Of a DNA stretch of 21,634 nucleotides, positions 1-6,191 are shown piece by piece. A model generated the notes under the pieces. That model was not told the origin of the DNA. It did no database searches and saw only the letters and a list, made by a program, of their open reading frames with translations. The translations under genes were made by a program, and so were the position numbers. Each line of letters opens with the position of its first letter. Positions within the stretch are counted from its first letter, which is position 1. Origin of the DNA: a virus; IMG/VR virus record IMGVR_UViG_3300032163_000117, positions 1-21,634 of that record; one strand, given 5' to 3'.

Positions 1-1
1 T

Positions 2-298
2 TCCGCTTATGAAGAAAAGACTGGGGATTCGGTGATGACAATTATCGCCGAGAAAAGGGGCGGCTACTTATTTAATTATCACGATAAAGAGAAGATTGCC
101 AAAGTTAATAGGGAAGGGATTCCTGCTTTTGGGGCTTGGAACTTAGAGGAGATGAAAGCCCTTCCGAATCCGATAGGTCTCATCTATTGGTATTTGGTCG
201 AGCAATCGTCAGAACTTCTGCGTATAATGATGGTGCTTCTGATAAAAATGTTGTGGGGGCGCTGGAAGACAAATCTGAAAAGGAAATTGAAACCATGA
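2..298 (+). CDS. Hypothetical protein, truncated at the 5' window edge, possibly frameshifted
   Basis: This reading frame is open from the window edge, so the gene probably begins upstream; internal starts are GTG at 32 and ATG at 35. I do not recognise the family. The first part, to about position 195, is polar and codon-like. The end (about 205-298) reads as a hydrophobic segment (LLRIMMVLLIKMLW) followed by a basic tail, which could be a membrane anchor. However, over 202-294 the overlapping frame 1 has purine-first codons almost throughout, while this frame does not, so real coding may switch frame near 195-215. The stop TGA (296-298) overlaps the ATG of the next gene in an ATGA junction. 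The stretch is visibly more AT-rich than the rest of the window. Confidence 0.45.
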   Translation, partial: SAYEEKTGDSVMTIIAEKRGGYLFNYHDKEKIAKVNREGIPAFGAWNLEEMKALPNPIGLIYWYLVEQSSELLRIMMVLLIKMLWGRWKTNLKRKLKP

Positions 299-597
299 AC
301 GCGGCAAGTCGTGGGTTGAAGCGCTACATGATGGACATCACGGTGCCGAACAAACCAAGAATGGCTGAGTCGGGTGACGGGGCATGGTGCTTGTTTGCCG
401 ATATACCAGACAAAAGTGTTGATGAGTACGATGTCAGCCGGGTGTACGACATCTCTTTCGGATGGAGCCACGCGGCTTTTCTGACTTGTCCTTCTTGCAA
501 TGGCTATGGGACGGCAGATGGGAACACCTGCGGCCGGTGCTATGGCATCGGACTTTCGCATCCAAACACATACCGGATAGGAGAAAAACATGCTTAA
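295..597 (+). CDS. Small DnaJ-type zinc-finger protein
   Basis: This encodes a 100-residue protein with two cysteine pairs near its C-terminus, CPSCNGYG and CGRCYGIG, spaced by a short loop. This is the CxxCxGxG pattern of DnaJ-type zinc fingers, so it should bind one zinc ion. No J domain or other chaperone part is present, and the N-terminal 65 residues match nothing I recognise. ATG 295 was chosen because it forms an ATGA junction with the upstream frame and has AAGGAAA about 10 bases before it. The frame stays open and codon-like upstream of 295 (possible TTG starts at 136 or 187), so the true N-terminus may be longer. Phages often carry such orphan fingers; the function is unknown. Confidence 0.7.
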   Translation: MNAASRGLKRYMMDITVPNKPRMAESGDGAWCLFADIPDKSVDEYDVSRVYDISFGWSHAAFLTCPSCNGYGTADGNTCGRCYGIGLSHPNTYRIGEKHA

Positions 598-2155
598 CGT
601 AGGGCAACTAGGTCTCGCGGCCATGAATGAACATATGATGCAGAAGTTGGGCTGGCAGATGGCCAACCTCCCGATAGAGACAGCTAACGCATTCGCCAAC
701 TGGTACCTATGCTACGCCTCGGCCTTTCCCGAGAGCGCCGAGAAGATGCGTGCCTTGCTTGAGATGGCGCCGGGGCGCATACAAGACATGTCGGCGATCC
801 CGCGCGGCAAGGGGCCTATCGTGGTTATCGGATCTGGCAGTTCCTTCAACGAGATCGGCCCGACTCTGAAGGACTGGCCTGGCGCTGTCATGTGCTCGAC
901 ATCTCAGGCGTCCACGATGGTGAAGTACGGAAGAGCGCCGGACTATGTGGTCTGTCTTGACCCACGGGATGCTCCGCAGGATGAACTGTCTGCGTCGGAC
1001 TGGGGAGACGCTGTACTTCTTGGCCACGTCAGCATCCCTCATACCTATGTCGTGCGATGGCTGGAACGAGCTCGGGGGAATATCTACCTTGGCCGTATCA
1101 TGGAACCAACCTACGACTGGTACAGCCACCATTTGGGGCGCGGCTATCCGTGGATCCGACATATCATCATGCCCATGATCGACTCCGGCGCCGCAGAGAT
1201 CAGCTTCGCTACATGGCTGGGATACTCTCCGATTTACCTAGCGGGCATCGACTACAGCGGCCCTCGGTTCGACCGCTGGGATTGGAACATGGATACCAAG
1301 GAGTGGTCCCTTGACGCTGTGACTAGCAAGGTGGACATGGGGAAAATCGGGGGCCACGCGGAACACGCCATGTCCTACGCATCCCGGGGTTCGCTCATTT
1401 CCTCGTTCATGCAGATCGCCAACTGGAAGTATCAACAGAGAATCTATCAACTTTCAGACCGGTCACTTCTCACACAATTTCCGCGCCGGGAATGGTCGGA
1501 TATTCTCGCGGGACGAGAATATGAGGAGTTCGACAGACAGAAGGTCCTCGATGAACTGGAGATGGCGCTCGCTATCTGGGATACGTTCATGGTCTCACTG
1601 AACGGCGGTTGGGGGCCCGATTATCATACGTATATTAGCGCGGATGCCAACGAGGATCAGATTAGCCATCTCCAGCGCGATGCGATTGAGCTCATGCAAT
1701 CCTACGGCGCAAGACCCGAGGAGGCGAACTACTTCGGGGCCCTCTATGGCTACAACCACCAGGTCAAGAAGAACATCGAGGATTTTCAGCGCATCGAGGC
1801 CGAACACAAACAGCCGGTGCAGGAAATGATAGCGCAGGGACTCATCACAGTGGAGGCCGGTGACCTTCTGCTTCATGGCGCCGAGGAGTTCCAGACATGG
1901 GACTGGCACAAGATCAAGTTGATCGACATACCCGCTACTCTCCAGCGTCGCCGGTGGTTGCTCGCTGAGGCTGTCAAGCGTGGCTACACAAAAGCGCCAA
2001 TGGTGCCGGTGAAGGATATGCAACCCGGGGACGTCTTGGCACCGGAGATTACGCAAGTAGTAGAGATGAACAAGGGATCGCCAGAAGAGAAAGTACGGGA
2101 GGCATTCGTGGAAGCGACCAACGCACTGAAGGAAAGGGAGGCACAAGGTGGATAA
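590..2155 (+). CDS. MptE-like / DUF115 domain protein
   Basis: This is a 521-residue protein. Residues about 75-225 have the layout of the MptE-like/DUF115 fold (PF01973), which is shared by archaeal 6-hydroxymethylpterin diphosphokinase and the Maf flagellin glycosyltransferases. There is a glycine-rich nucleotide-binding turn VVIGSGSS (78-85), the PDYVVCLDPRD strand (117-127), and the helix-strand AAEISFATWLGYSPIYLAGID (201-221; the family's A-x-x-LG-x-x-PI-x-x-x-G-x-D signature). The C-terminal half (about 260-521) is charged, mostly helical and unrecognised. Start ATG 590 has AGGAG at 579-583. It sits directly upstream of the packaging genes and overlaps the next gene by 8 bases. The fold is fairly sure; the substrate (a nucleotide-sugar for glycosylation or a pterin) cannot be told. 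Confidence 0.75.
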   Translation: MLNVGQLGLAAMNEHMMQKLGWQMANLPIETANAFANWYLCYASAFPESAEKMRALLEMAPGRIQDMSAIPRGKGPIVVIGSGSSFNEIGPTLKDWPGAVMCSTSQASTMVKYGRAPDYVVCLDPRDAPQDELSASDWGDAVLLGHVSIPHTYVVRWLERARGNIYLGRIMEPTYDWYSHHLGRGYPWIRHIIMPMIDSGAAEISFATWLGYSPIYLAGIDYSGPRFDRWDWNMDTKEWSLDAVTSKVDMGKIGGHAEHAMSYASRGSLISSFMQIANWKYQQRIYQLSDRSLLTQFPRREWSDILAGREYEEFDRQKVLDELEMALAIWDTFMVSLNGGWGPDYHTYISADANEDQISHLQRDAIELMQSYGARPEEANYFGALYGYNHQVKKNIEDFQRIEAEHKQPVQEMIAQGLITVEAGDLLLHGAEEFQTWDWHKIKLIDIPATLQRRRWLLAEAVKRGYTKAPMVPVKDMQPGDVLAPEITQVVEMNKGSPEEKVREAFVEATNALKEREAQGG

Positions 2156-2429
2156 TCTATTCCCGGCCCTCGTGGCCAACGCTATCGCAGAGGCGGGTTG
2201 CCACGCATCAGTCGCCGAGAAGGTGTATTTAGCTCTGTGCGAATTGCCGAGCAATGACAGCATGATCCTGTGGCTTCGGCTCCAAGGCAGGAGTTACGGC
2301 GATATAGGGGAGACGCTGGACATGAACAAGGGACGTGTGTGGAAGATCGTTCACGGTTCGATCAAGCGCTCAGTCTACAGCATCATCGAGCATTCGACGG
2401 CGATACCAGTAACCGCGATGTTATCCTGA
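2148..2429 (+). CDS. Small helix-turn-helix protein, possible terminase-associated DNA-binding protein
   Basis: This encodes a 93-residue protein starting at GTG 2148, with a strong GGGAGG (2136-2141) six bases upstream that fixes the start. Residues about 40-75 (LWLRLQGRSYGDIGETLDMN, then KGRVWKIVHGSIKR) resemble the helix-turn-helix of sigma-70 region 4 or of small terminase subunits: a polar helix, a GETLDMN turn and a basic recognition helix. It lies just before the packaging genes and overlaps the MptE-like gene by 8 bases. It could recognise the packaging site (small terminase) or regulate late transcription. The next gene is a second small-terminase candidate, so the assignment is open. 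Confidence 0.65.
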   Translation: MDNLFPALVANAIAEAGCHASVAEKVYLALCELPSNDSMILWLRLQGRSYGDIGETLDMNKGRVWKIVHGSIKRSVYSIIEHSTAIPVTAMLS

Positions 2430-2436
2430 AGGTGTC

Positions 2437-2784
2437 ATGTTCAGCAAGGGCTATGATCCAAAGAGAAACACCAAGGGCCGCCCGCCGGTAGCCAACTCTG
2501 TAGCTACGCTTGCGCGCGACATCCTTGAGAGCAAGAAGAAGGGCCAGAAGTCGAAGGGCGAACAGATCATTTTGAAGTTCGTAGAACTGGCTCTAGGCGG
2601 TAGCGCGCCGCATGCAAACTTTCTATTCGACCGTGCCTATGGGAAGGCAGCCGAAACCATGAACCTAAGCGGCGGCCTATCACTGTACGAACAGGGGGCA
2701 AGCGAGGCTGCGCGGTTGGCGGATGAGGCGGGACGTAAGGCCCTACTGGTGGAACTGAGAAAACTTACCGGTGCTAAGAAGTGA
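2437..2784 (+). CDS. Probable small terminase subunit / DUF5681-like protein
   Basis: This is a 115-residue protein with a basic N-terminus (GYDPKRNTKGRPPV) resembling the GNPxGRPxG opening of DUF5681 proteins. It then has a helical segment containing FDRAYGKAAE, close to the DRAYGKP motif seen in many small phage proteins encoded next to large terminases. The C-terminus is helical and basic. ATG 2437 has AAGGTG just upstream, and the gene overlaps the terminase ATPase ORF by 14 bases. Position and motifs suggest a role in DNA recognition during packaging. No classical helix-turn-helix is evident, so the assignment rests mainly on context and the RAYGK motif. Confidence 0.6.
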   Translation: MFSKGYDPKRNTKGRPPVANSVATLARDILESKKKGQKSKGEQIILKFVELALGGSAPHANFLFDRAYGKAAETMNLSGGLSLYEQGASEAARLADEAGRKALLVELRKLTGAKK

Positions 2785-3625
2785 GACTGCATACCTTCGG
2801 GGAGTCAGCCACTACCTCTTCCCGTCGGTCTGGGCGCGGGATGTTCTTTCGTTCATTGCTGACGATGTTCAGACGGAGTTCATCAACTCTCAGGCCACTG
2901 ACATTATCATCAACTGCACTCGCCAGTGGGGAAAGACTACAACCGCTGGGATCAAGGCAGCGCACAAGGCGAGGTTCGTAAGTGAATCCGAAATCCTGGT
3001 TGTCTCCGCGACTCAACGGCAGGCTGGGCTTCTTGAGGCGAAAGCTCAGTGGGCTCTCACGCGAGCAGCGCAGAAGTTTACGCCAGTTCAAGGCCGCGAA
3101 TACGAGGTTATGGAATATGATCCGGAAGACGGTCCGCAGATTGTGCGCCGATCTGTGCTTAGTCTGGAACTATCTAACGGCTCCCGGATCATATCGACGC
3201 CGGCGTCAGAGGACTCGATCCGTGGTTACTCGCCATCGATGATAGTTGTGGACGAGGACGCCCGCGTGTCTGACGCGCTGTATGATGCGCTGAGGCCGAT
3301 GAGGGCGGCGCATTCTTGCCAGCTTGTCCTGCAGAGCACGCCGAACGGAAAGCGCGGCCACTTCTACCGTGAATGGCATGGCGATGATCCAGTTTGGACC
3401 AGATTCGAAGTTCCGGCGAACGAATGTCCACGTATCACCAAAGAGTTCCTTGAGCGCGAACGCACGAAGATGACCAGCGATGCCATGTACCGGCAGGAGT
3501 ATTTCTGCGAATTCATAGACCTTGCGGGATCCCTGTTCACGCAGGAGATGCTAGATATGATGGATATCAGGGATGATGTCGCTCCAATAGCAAGACCATG
3601 GATGCCGGATAACTTGGATGCGTGA
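2771..3625 (+). CDS. terL: Terminase large subunit, ATPase part (split gene)
   Basis: This is the 284-residue ATPase motor of the packaging enzyme, which hydrolyses ATP to drive DNA through the portal. Visible motifs are Walker A CTRQWGKTT (49-57), a SATQRQAG segment (79-86), Walker B MIVVDED with the catalytic glutamate (157-163) and the coupling motif QSTPNG (188-193). The QEYFCEFID segment that normally ends the ATPase domain is present. The nuclease domain is missing and lies in the next ORF, in another frame, after an 8-base overlap (3618-3625). Intact large terminases are usually one chain of about 450-600 residues. The start is GTG 2771, inside the upstream gene, with only a weak SD; no better in-frame start was seen. 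Confidence 0.9.
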   Translation: MLRSETAYLRGVSHYLFPSVWARDVLSFIADDVQTEFINSQATDIIINCTRQWGKTTTAGIKAAHKARFVSESEILVVSATQRQAGLLEAKAQWALTRAAQKFTPVQGREYEVMEYDPEDGPQIVRRSVLSLELSNGSRIISTPASEDSIRGYSPSMIVVDEDARVSDALYDALRPMRAAHSCQLVLQSTPNGKRGHFYREWHGDDPVWTRFEVPANECPRITKEFLERERTKMTSDAMYRQEYFCEFIDLAGSLFTQEMLDMMDIRDDVAPIARPWMPDNLDA

Positions 3626-4334
3626 AGTCTCTGAAATCCAGGCAACCGAGGCTTTGGTAAACAGGCTCCGAGGTGCCGAGGCCATATTCTTCGGGCTGGA
3701 TGTGGGGCGTGTCGTTGACCACTCTGCGCTGTCTGCACTTGTGCGCTACGTTTTTCCGATTGAGAACAACCTGAGTACCTTGGTCACAAAATACTACTGC
3801 GTTTATCTTAATCGCTACGATCTGAAGACTCCGTATGAGAAAATAGAGGACGATGCACAGAAATGGTGGAACTGGGCCGACATTGCTGGTTATCGCAAGT
3901 ATTTCATCATGGACATGACGGGTGTCGGCGCTCCGGTGCTTGAAGGTATACGAAGGCGTAGAGTCAGGACCATCGGTGTCACGCTAACGGCGGGCAATCA
4001 AGAGAGCAACCCAGACATCGACCAGTATAACGTTCCGAAGGCCGCGTTGACGACACAGTTGATGCGGACTTCGCAAATGGGAAGGCTAAAGGGATATCCC
4101 AATGAGGTAAAGTGGTGGAAAGAATTGAAAGAAGAAATGGGAAGTTTTGGATACGATATCAACAAGCAGGGCGTTATGACCTACGAGAGCATGGACGATA
4201 AGATACACGACGACCTTGTGATATCCGTCGCTCTGCCGATCTGGTTTGGTGAACGTGTCGTGCCCTACCGCATGCCGGTACGGTCTGGCGGTGGCGACAG
4301 GGACGATTACGCATCCTACGACCCGCTAGGGTAA
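3618..4334 (+). CDS. terL: Terminase large subunit, nuclease part (split gene)
   Basis: This 238-residue protein carries the RNase H-like nuclease domain that cuts concatemeric DNA at headful or site-specific ends. The acidic metal-binding set is visible: FFGLDVGRVVDHSA (24-37, D28), FIMDMTGVGAP (96-106, D99) and IHDDLVISVALP (196-207, D198/D199). ATG 3618 overlaps the TGA of the ATPase ORF as ATGCGTGA; upstream there is only a weak GGAT, so translation is probably coupled by reinitiation. Joining the two ORFs needs a +1 shift near 3620. The split falls in the ATPase-nuclease hinge, so it may be a natural two-gene terminase, a frameshift, or a sequence error. Confidence 0.88.
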   Translation: MREVSEIQATEALVNRLRGAEAIFFGLDVGRVVDHSALSALVRYVFPIENNLSTLVTKYYCVYLNRYDLKTPYEKIEDDAQKWWNWADIAGYRKYFIMDMTGVGAPVLEGIRRRRVRTIGVTLTAGNQESNPDIDQYNVPKAALTTQLMRTSQMGRLKGYPNEVKWWKELKEEMGSFGYDINKQGVMTYESMDDKIHDDLVISVALPIWFGERVVPYRMPVRSGGGDRDDYASYDPLG

Positions 4335-4347
4335 CCGGTGTGTTACC
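4330..4347 (+). terminator. Weak hairpin after the terminase genes
   Basis: A perfect 6-bp inverted repeat, GGTAAC (4330-4335) and GTTACC (4342-4347), with a 6-base loop spans the terminase stop codon and is followed by TTTGCATT. The stem is short and the T-run is only three bases, so it is at best a weak terminator or an mRNA-end structure. The 62-base gap to the next gene shows no convincing promoter. Confidence 0.3.
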
Positions 4348-4396
4348 TTTGCATTAGAAACTGGTACGGCATCAAGCCGACCGTGGAGGTAGCCGA

Positions 4397-4945
4397 ATGG
4401 CTAAGTATTTCTACTACAGGTGTGTGAATCAGGTGGATCTTGGTTTCATGGCGCCGTGGGGGAAGGGTGGCCCGCGCGGGGAAGGGTCGGATAGAGAGGA
4501 TGCGCCGCAGATCGTGAAGCATTCAATTCGACTTAGACCGTCAAAAGGGACGGATGCCAGGGGGCGCCCATTCCATCCTGACTACATCGTGACGGAACGA
4601 CCGTTGGCGAAACAGTACCTTGAGGTAACCGTAAAAAAGGTTAGCAGACCGGCCTATGACCCTTTCACGGGTCGCAAGTTGTCGGCCAGGGCGTACAGAA
4701 AGAAAGTGACCACGGTCAAGTTCCAGTCCATGGACCCAAGCGAAATCACCCAGCCTATTTTGGATCGTGTCATCAAGAAGAACTGGGCGCCCGAGATTTT
4801 CGAGGAAGTTCCTACCAAAGTCGAGTTGCCGGTTGACAAGGCGCTGGAGGAACAGTTGGCGATGATGGGTCCTGACGATGATGCGGCACCGGATGAAGTG
4901 ATCCTTCCCGAAGGCCAACCCGTGAAGGCAAAGAGGAGCAAGTAG
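4397..4945 (+). CDS. Hypothetical phage protein (182 residues)
   Basis: I do not recognise this protein. It opens with MAKYFYYRCVNQVDLGF, then a glycine- and charge-rich segment (about 22-60), a probable beta-rich middle with many lysines (about 70-110) and an acidic, proline-containing C-terminal stretch that ends in a basic KAKRSK. There is no signal peptide or membrane segment. ATG 4397 has GGAGG (4384-4388) at good distance. It is the first gene after the terminase and abuts the next one directly (TAG followed by ATG). Its place between terminase and portal suggests a virion or assembly role, but that is inference only. Confidence 0.75.
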   Translation: MAKYFYYRCVNQVDLGFMAPWGKGGPRGEGSDREDAPQIVKHSIRLRPSKGTDARGRPFHPDYIVTERPLAKQYLEVTVKKVSRPAYDPFTGRKLSARAYRKKVTTVKFQSMDPSEITQPILDRVIKKNWAPEIFEEVPTKVELPVDKALEEQLAMMGPDDDAAPDEVILPEGQPVKAKRSK

Positions 4946-5134
4946 ATGGGCAAGAACTGGATTGCAGGAGCGATCAAGCATCCCGGCGCATTCAGTGCAA
5001 AGGCCAAGTCCGCCGGCATGAGCACGAGCGCCTACGCAAGTAAGGTGCTGAAGTCGGGGAGTCACGCATCAAGCAAGACGAAGCATCAAGCGGCGCTGGC
5101 CAAGACTCTCGGTAAGATGAGAAAGAAGAAGTAG
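4946..5134 (+). CDS. Small basic phage protein, KxWIxxAIKxPGA type
   Basis: This is a 62-residue, very basic protein. Its opening GKNWIAGAIKHPGAFSAKAK and its tail AALAKTLGKMRKKK match a recurrent class of tiny phage proteins. These read K-x-WI-x-x-AIK-x-PGA near the start and A-x-LA-x-TL near the end, and usually lie among head genes; their function is unknown. The conserved pattern makes it a real gene despite its size. ATG 4946 follows the previous TAG with no gap and has GAGGAG about ten bases upstream. The net positive charge fits nucleic-acid contact, which is inference. Confidence 0.8.
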   Translation: MGKNWIAGAIKHPGAFSAKAKSAGMSTSAYASKVLKSGSHASSKTKHQAALAKTLGKMRKKK

Positions 5135-5347
5135 ATGGCGAACATGCTTGAGCTCGGATGTCCGTACTGCGGCGGACCTACCGCGATCGTCTCAACGAAA
5201 TCAAAGACAGGGGTCGCGCAGTACGCAGTCGGTTGCCCGATCCATGGGCGCGTTCAGGCCAATTGGTACACAAGTTCTGCCAGTGCGACTACGACCGCCT
5301 TACTTTCGAAGACTGCAAAGAAAACGAAGTGGGCGGCGCCAGTATGA
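5135..5347 (+). CDS. Small zinc-ribbon-like protein
   Basis: This 70-residue protein has CPYCGG (9-14) and CPIHG (34-38), a CxxC...CxxH set spaced like a small zinc ribbon. The C-terminal half is Ser/Thr/Ala-rich and ends with a basic KTAKKTK stretch. It starts at ATG 5135 immediately after the TAG of the previous gene; the upstream AAGAAG is a weak SD, so coupling is likely, and ATG 5144 is an alternative start. No wider family is recognised. It is one of three small zinc-binding candidates in this window. Confidence 0.65.
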   Translation: MANMLELGCPYCGGPTAIVSTKSKTGVAQYAVGCPIHGRVQANWYTSSASATTTALLSKTAKKTKWAAPV

Positions 5348-5357
5348 GGAGGAAAAG

Positions 5358-5408
5358 GTGATAAAGACGCAAGCGATGACGGCAACCGAGGAACTGAGAT
5401 GCCGCTGA
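5358..5408 (+). CDS. Possible 16-codon leader ORF with strong SD
   Basis: A GTG at 5358 lies five bases after a strong AGGAGG (5347-5352) and opens 16 codons that read MIKTQAMTATEELRCR. It ends at TGA 5406-5408, inside the start of the next gene. Nothing else in the interval uses this SD well. It may only serve to bring ribosomes to the gene at 5399 by coupling, or the SD may be fortuitous. The peptide itself has no recognisable features. Confidence 0.25.
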   Translation: MIKTQAMTATEELRCR

Positions 5409-5539
5409 CCTCCAAGGGCCGTGAGATCATGGCCGCGATGAAGAAAACCTACGGCGCCAAGAAGGGCGAAGAGGTTTTCTATGCCAGCCAGAACGCCGGA
5501 AAGATCAAGGGGACGCACAAGAAGAGGAAGAAACGATGA
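5399..5539 (+). CDS. Small basic phage protein, MPLTxKGxxIMxxMKxxYG type
   Basis: This is a 46-residue protein opening MPLTSKGREIMAAMKKTYG, then KKGEEVFYASQNAG and a basic HKKRKKR tail. The pattern (MPL-x-x-KG-x-x-IM, then YG-x-KKGE-x-VFYAS-x-N-x-G) is a recurrent phage microprotein found near portal and terminase genes, with no known function. ATG 5399 has GAGG about ten bases upstream (5388-5391). Its TGA overlaps the next ATG as ATGA (5536-5539). The gene is well below usual length cut-offs and easy to miss. Confidence 0.8.
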   Translation: MPLTSKGREIMAAMKKTYGAKKGEEVFYASQNAGKIKGTHKKRKKR

Positions 5540-5652
5540 GCGCTCTGGAATGTCTTGATCTCTTGGTCAGTGAATTGCCAAGACGGAATCACGTATGGAC
5601 GCTGAAACAGCGGAAAGCGTATGAGCGTCTTGTAAGGGAGTTGAAACGATGA
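5536..5652 (+). CDS. Hypothetical microprotein (38 residues)
   Basis: This short frame encodes 38 residues, MSALECLDLLVSEL and on to KAYERLVRELKR, probably a pair of amphipathic helices with a basic end. ATG 5536 overlaps the previous TGA (ATGA) and GAGGAA lies just upstream. Its own TGA overlaps the next ATG the same way at 5649. Two flanking ATGA junctions and helix-like composition support it as real. The family is not recognised. Confidence 0.6.
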   Translation: MSALECLDLLVSELPRRNHVWTLKQRKAYERLVRELKR

Positions 5653-5768
5653 AGCACATGATGCCGGGTATGCCGAAGATGCCCAAGAGCGGCAAGGGGA
5701 TGAATTCAATGATGCAAGTGCCGGCTGGTTCAACCAGTTTCATCCGCAAACGGCCCAAGAAGAAGTAA
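5649..5768 (+). CDS. Methionine-rich basic microprotein (39 residues)
   Basis: This 39-residue frame is unusually rich in methionine: MKHMMPGMPKMPKSGKG, then MNSMM, giving nine Met, followed by a short polar part and the basic end RKRPKKK. ATG 5649 is coupled to the upstream TGA (ATGA), and the TAA abuts the next ATG. Met/Pro/Lys-rich small proteins occur among phage head genes, but I know no function. Met-rich stretches can bind soft metals such as copper; nothing else here supports that. Confidence 0.6.
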   Translation: MKHMMPGMPKMPKSGKGMNSMMQVPAGSTSFIRKRPKKK

Positions 5769-5942
5769 ATGGTCATCGAACGCGATCAGACCGACATTCC
5801 CTGTCCTGCGTGCGGAACTGTCCTTGAGAAGCACACGGCGGCCGACGCCGGCGGCGGGTTGCGTTCGAGACTGTTCTGCCCGAAATGTCCGAAGTCCTAT
5901 CCGTGGGGCATTCTCGAAGCCCGGTATCTGAAGGGAGCATAG
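5769..5942 (+). CDS. Small zinc-ribbon protein (57 residues)
   Basis: This 57-residue protein has CPACG (12-16) and CPKC (37-40), a CxxC-21-CxxC arrangement typical of a zinc ribbon, and ends with PWGILEARYLKGA. ATG 5769 follows the TAA of the Met-rich gene with no gap, and the SD is weak, so coupling is likely. Such tiny ribbons may bind nucleic acid or a host protein; no specific family is recognised. Confidence 0.7.
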   Translation: MVIERDQTDIPCPACGTVLEKHTAADAGGGLRSRLFCPKCPKSYPWGILEARYLKGA

Positions 5943-6191
5943 GTGCACTTTTTCGTCCGTGACAAGAAGCCAAGTCTCGATGGCCTTACCCGTGAAGAGC
6001 GCAAGGCCGCCATTGACGCATGGGACAAAGCGCAGTCATTGCCGCTACGAGAAGCCGCTGCCGAACGGCGCAAGATCCTGAAGCGCCGGCGGCTTGAGGA
6101 CCTCGCCGAGCGGCCGGATCTCGTGCGCAAGTCCACCGAGGAGATGCGGGCCATTCGCAGGAACATGGAGCGGAGGATCAACGAACTGTGA
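5943..6191 (+). CDS. Charged helical hypothetical protein (82 residues)
   Basis: This 82-residue protein is dominated by Arg, Lys, Glu and Ala in an almost continuous predicted helix (about 18-80), with runs such as ERRKILKRRRLEDLAER, suggesting a coiled-coil or nucleic-acid-facing helix. The start is GTG 5943, directly after the preceding TAG, with GGGAG (5933-5937) at proper spacing. Its TGA overlaps the next GTG (GTGA). No family is recognised. Confidence 0.7.
   Translation: MHFFVRDKKPSLDGLTREERKAAIDAWDKAQSLPLREAAAERRKILKRRRLEDLAERPDLVRKSTEEMRAIRRNMERRINEL

Noticed and set aside
1595-2263. A 222-codon minus-strand frame over the end of the MptE-like gene
   Set aside because: Antisense shadow with no motif; it would run against a dense one-strand gene order.
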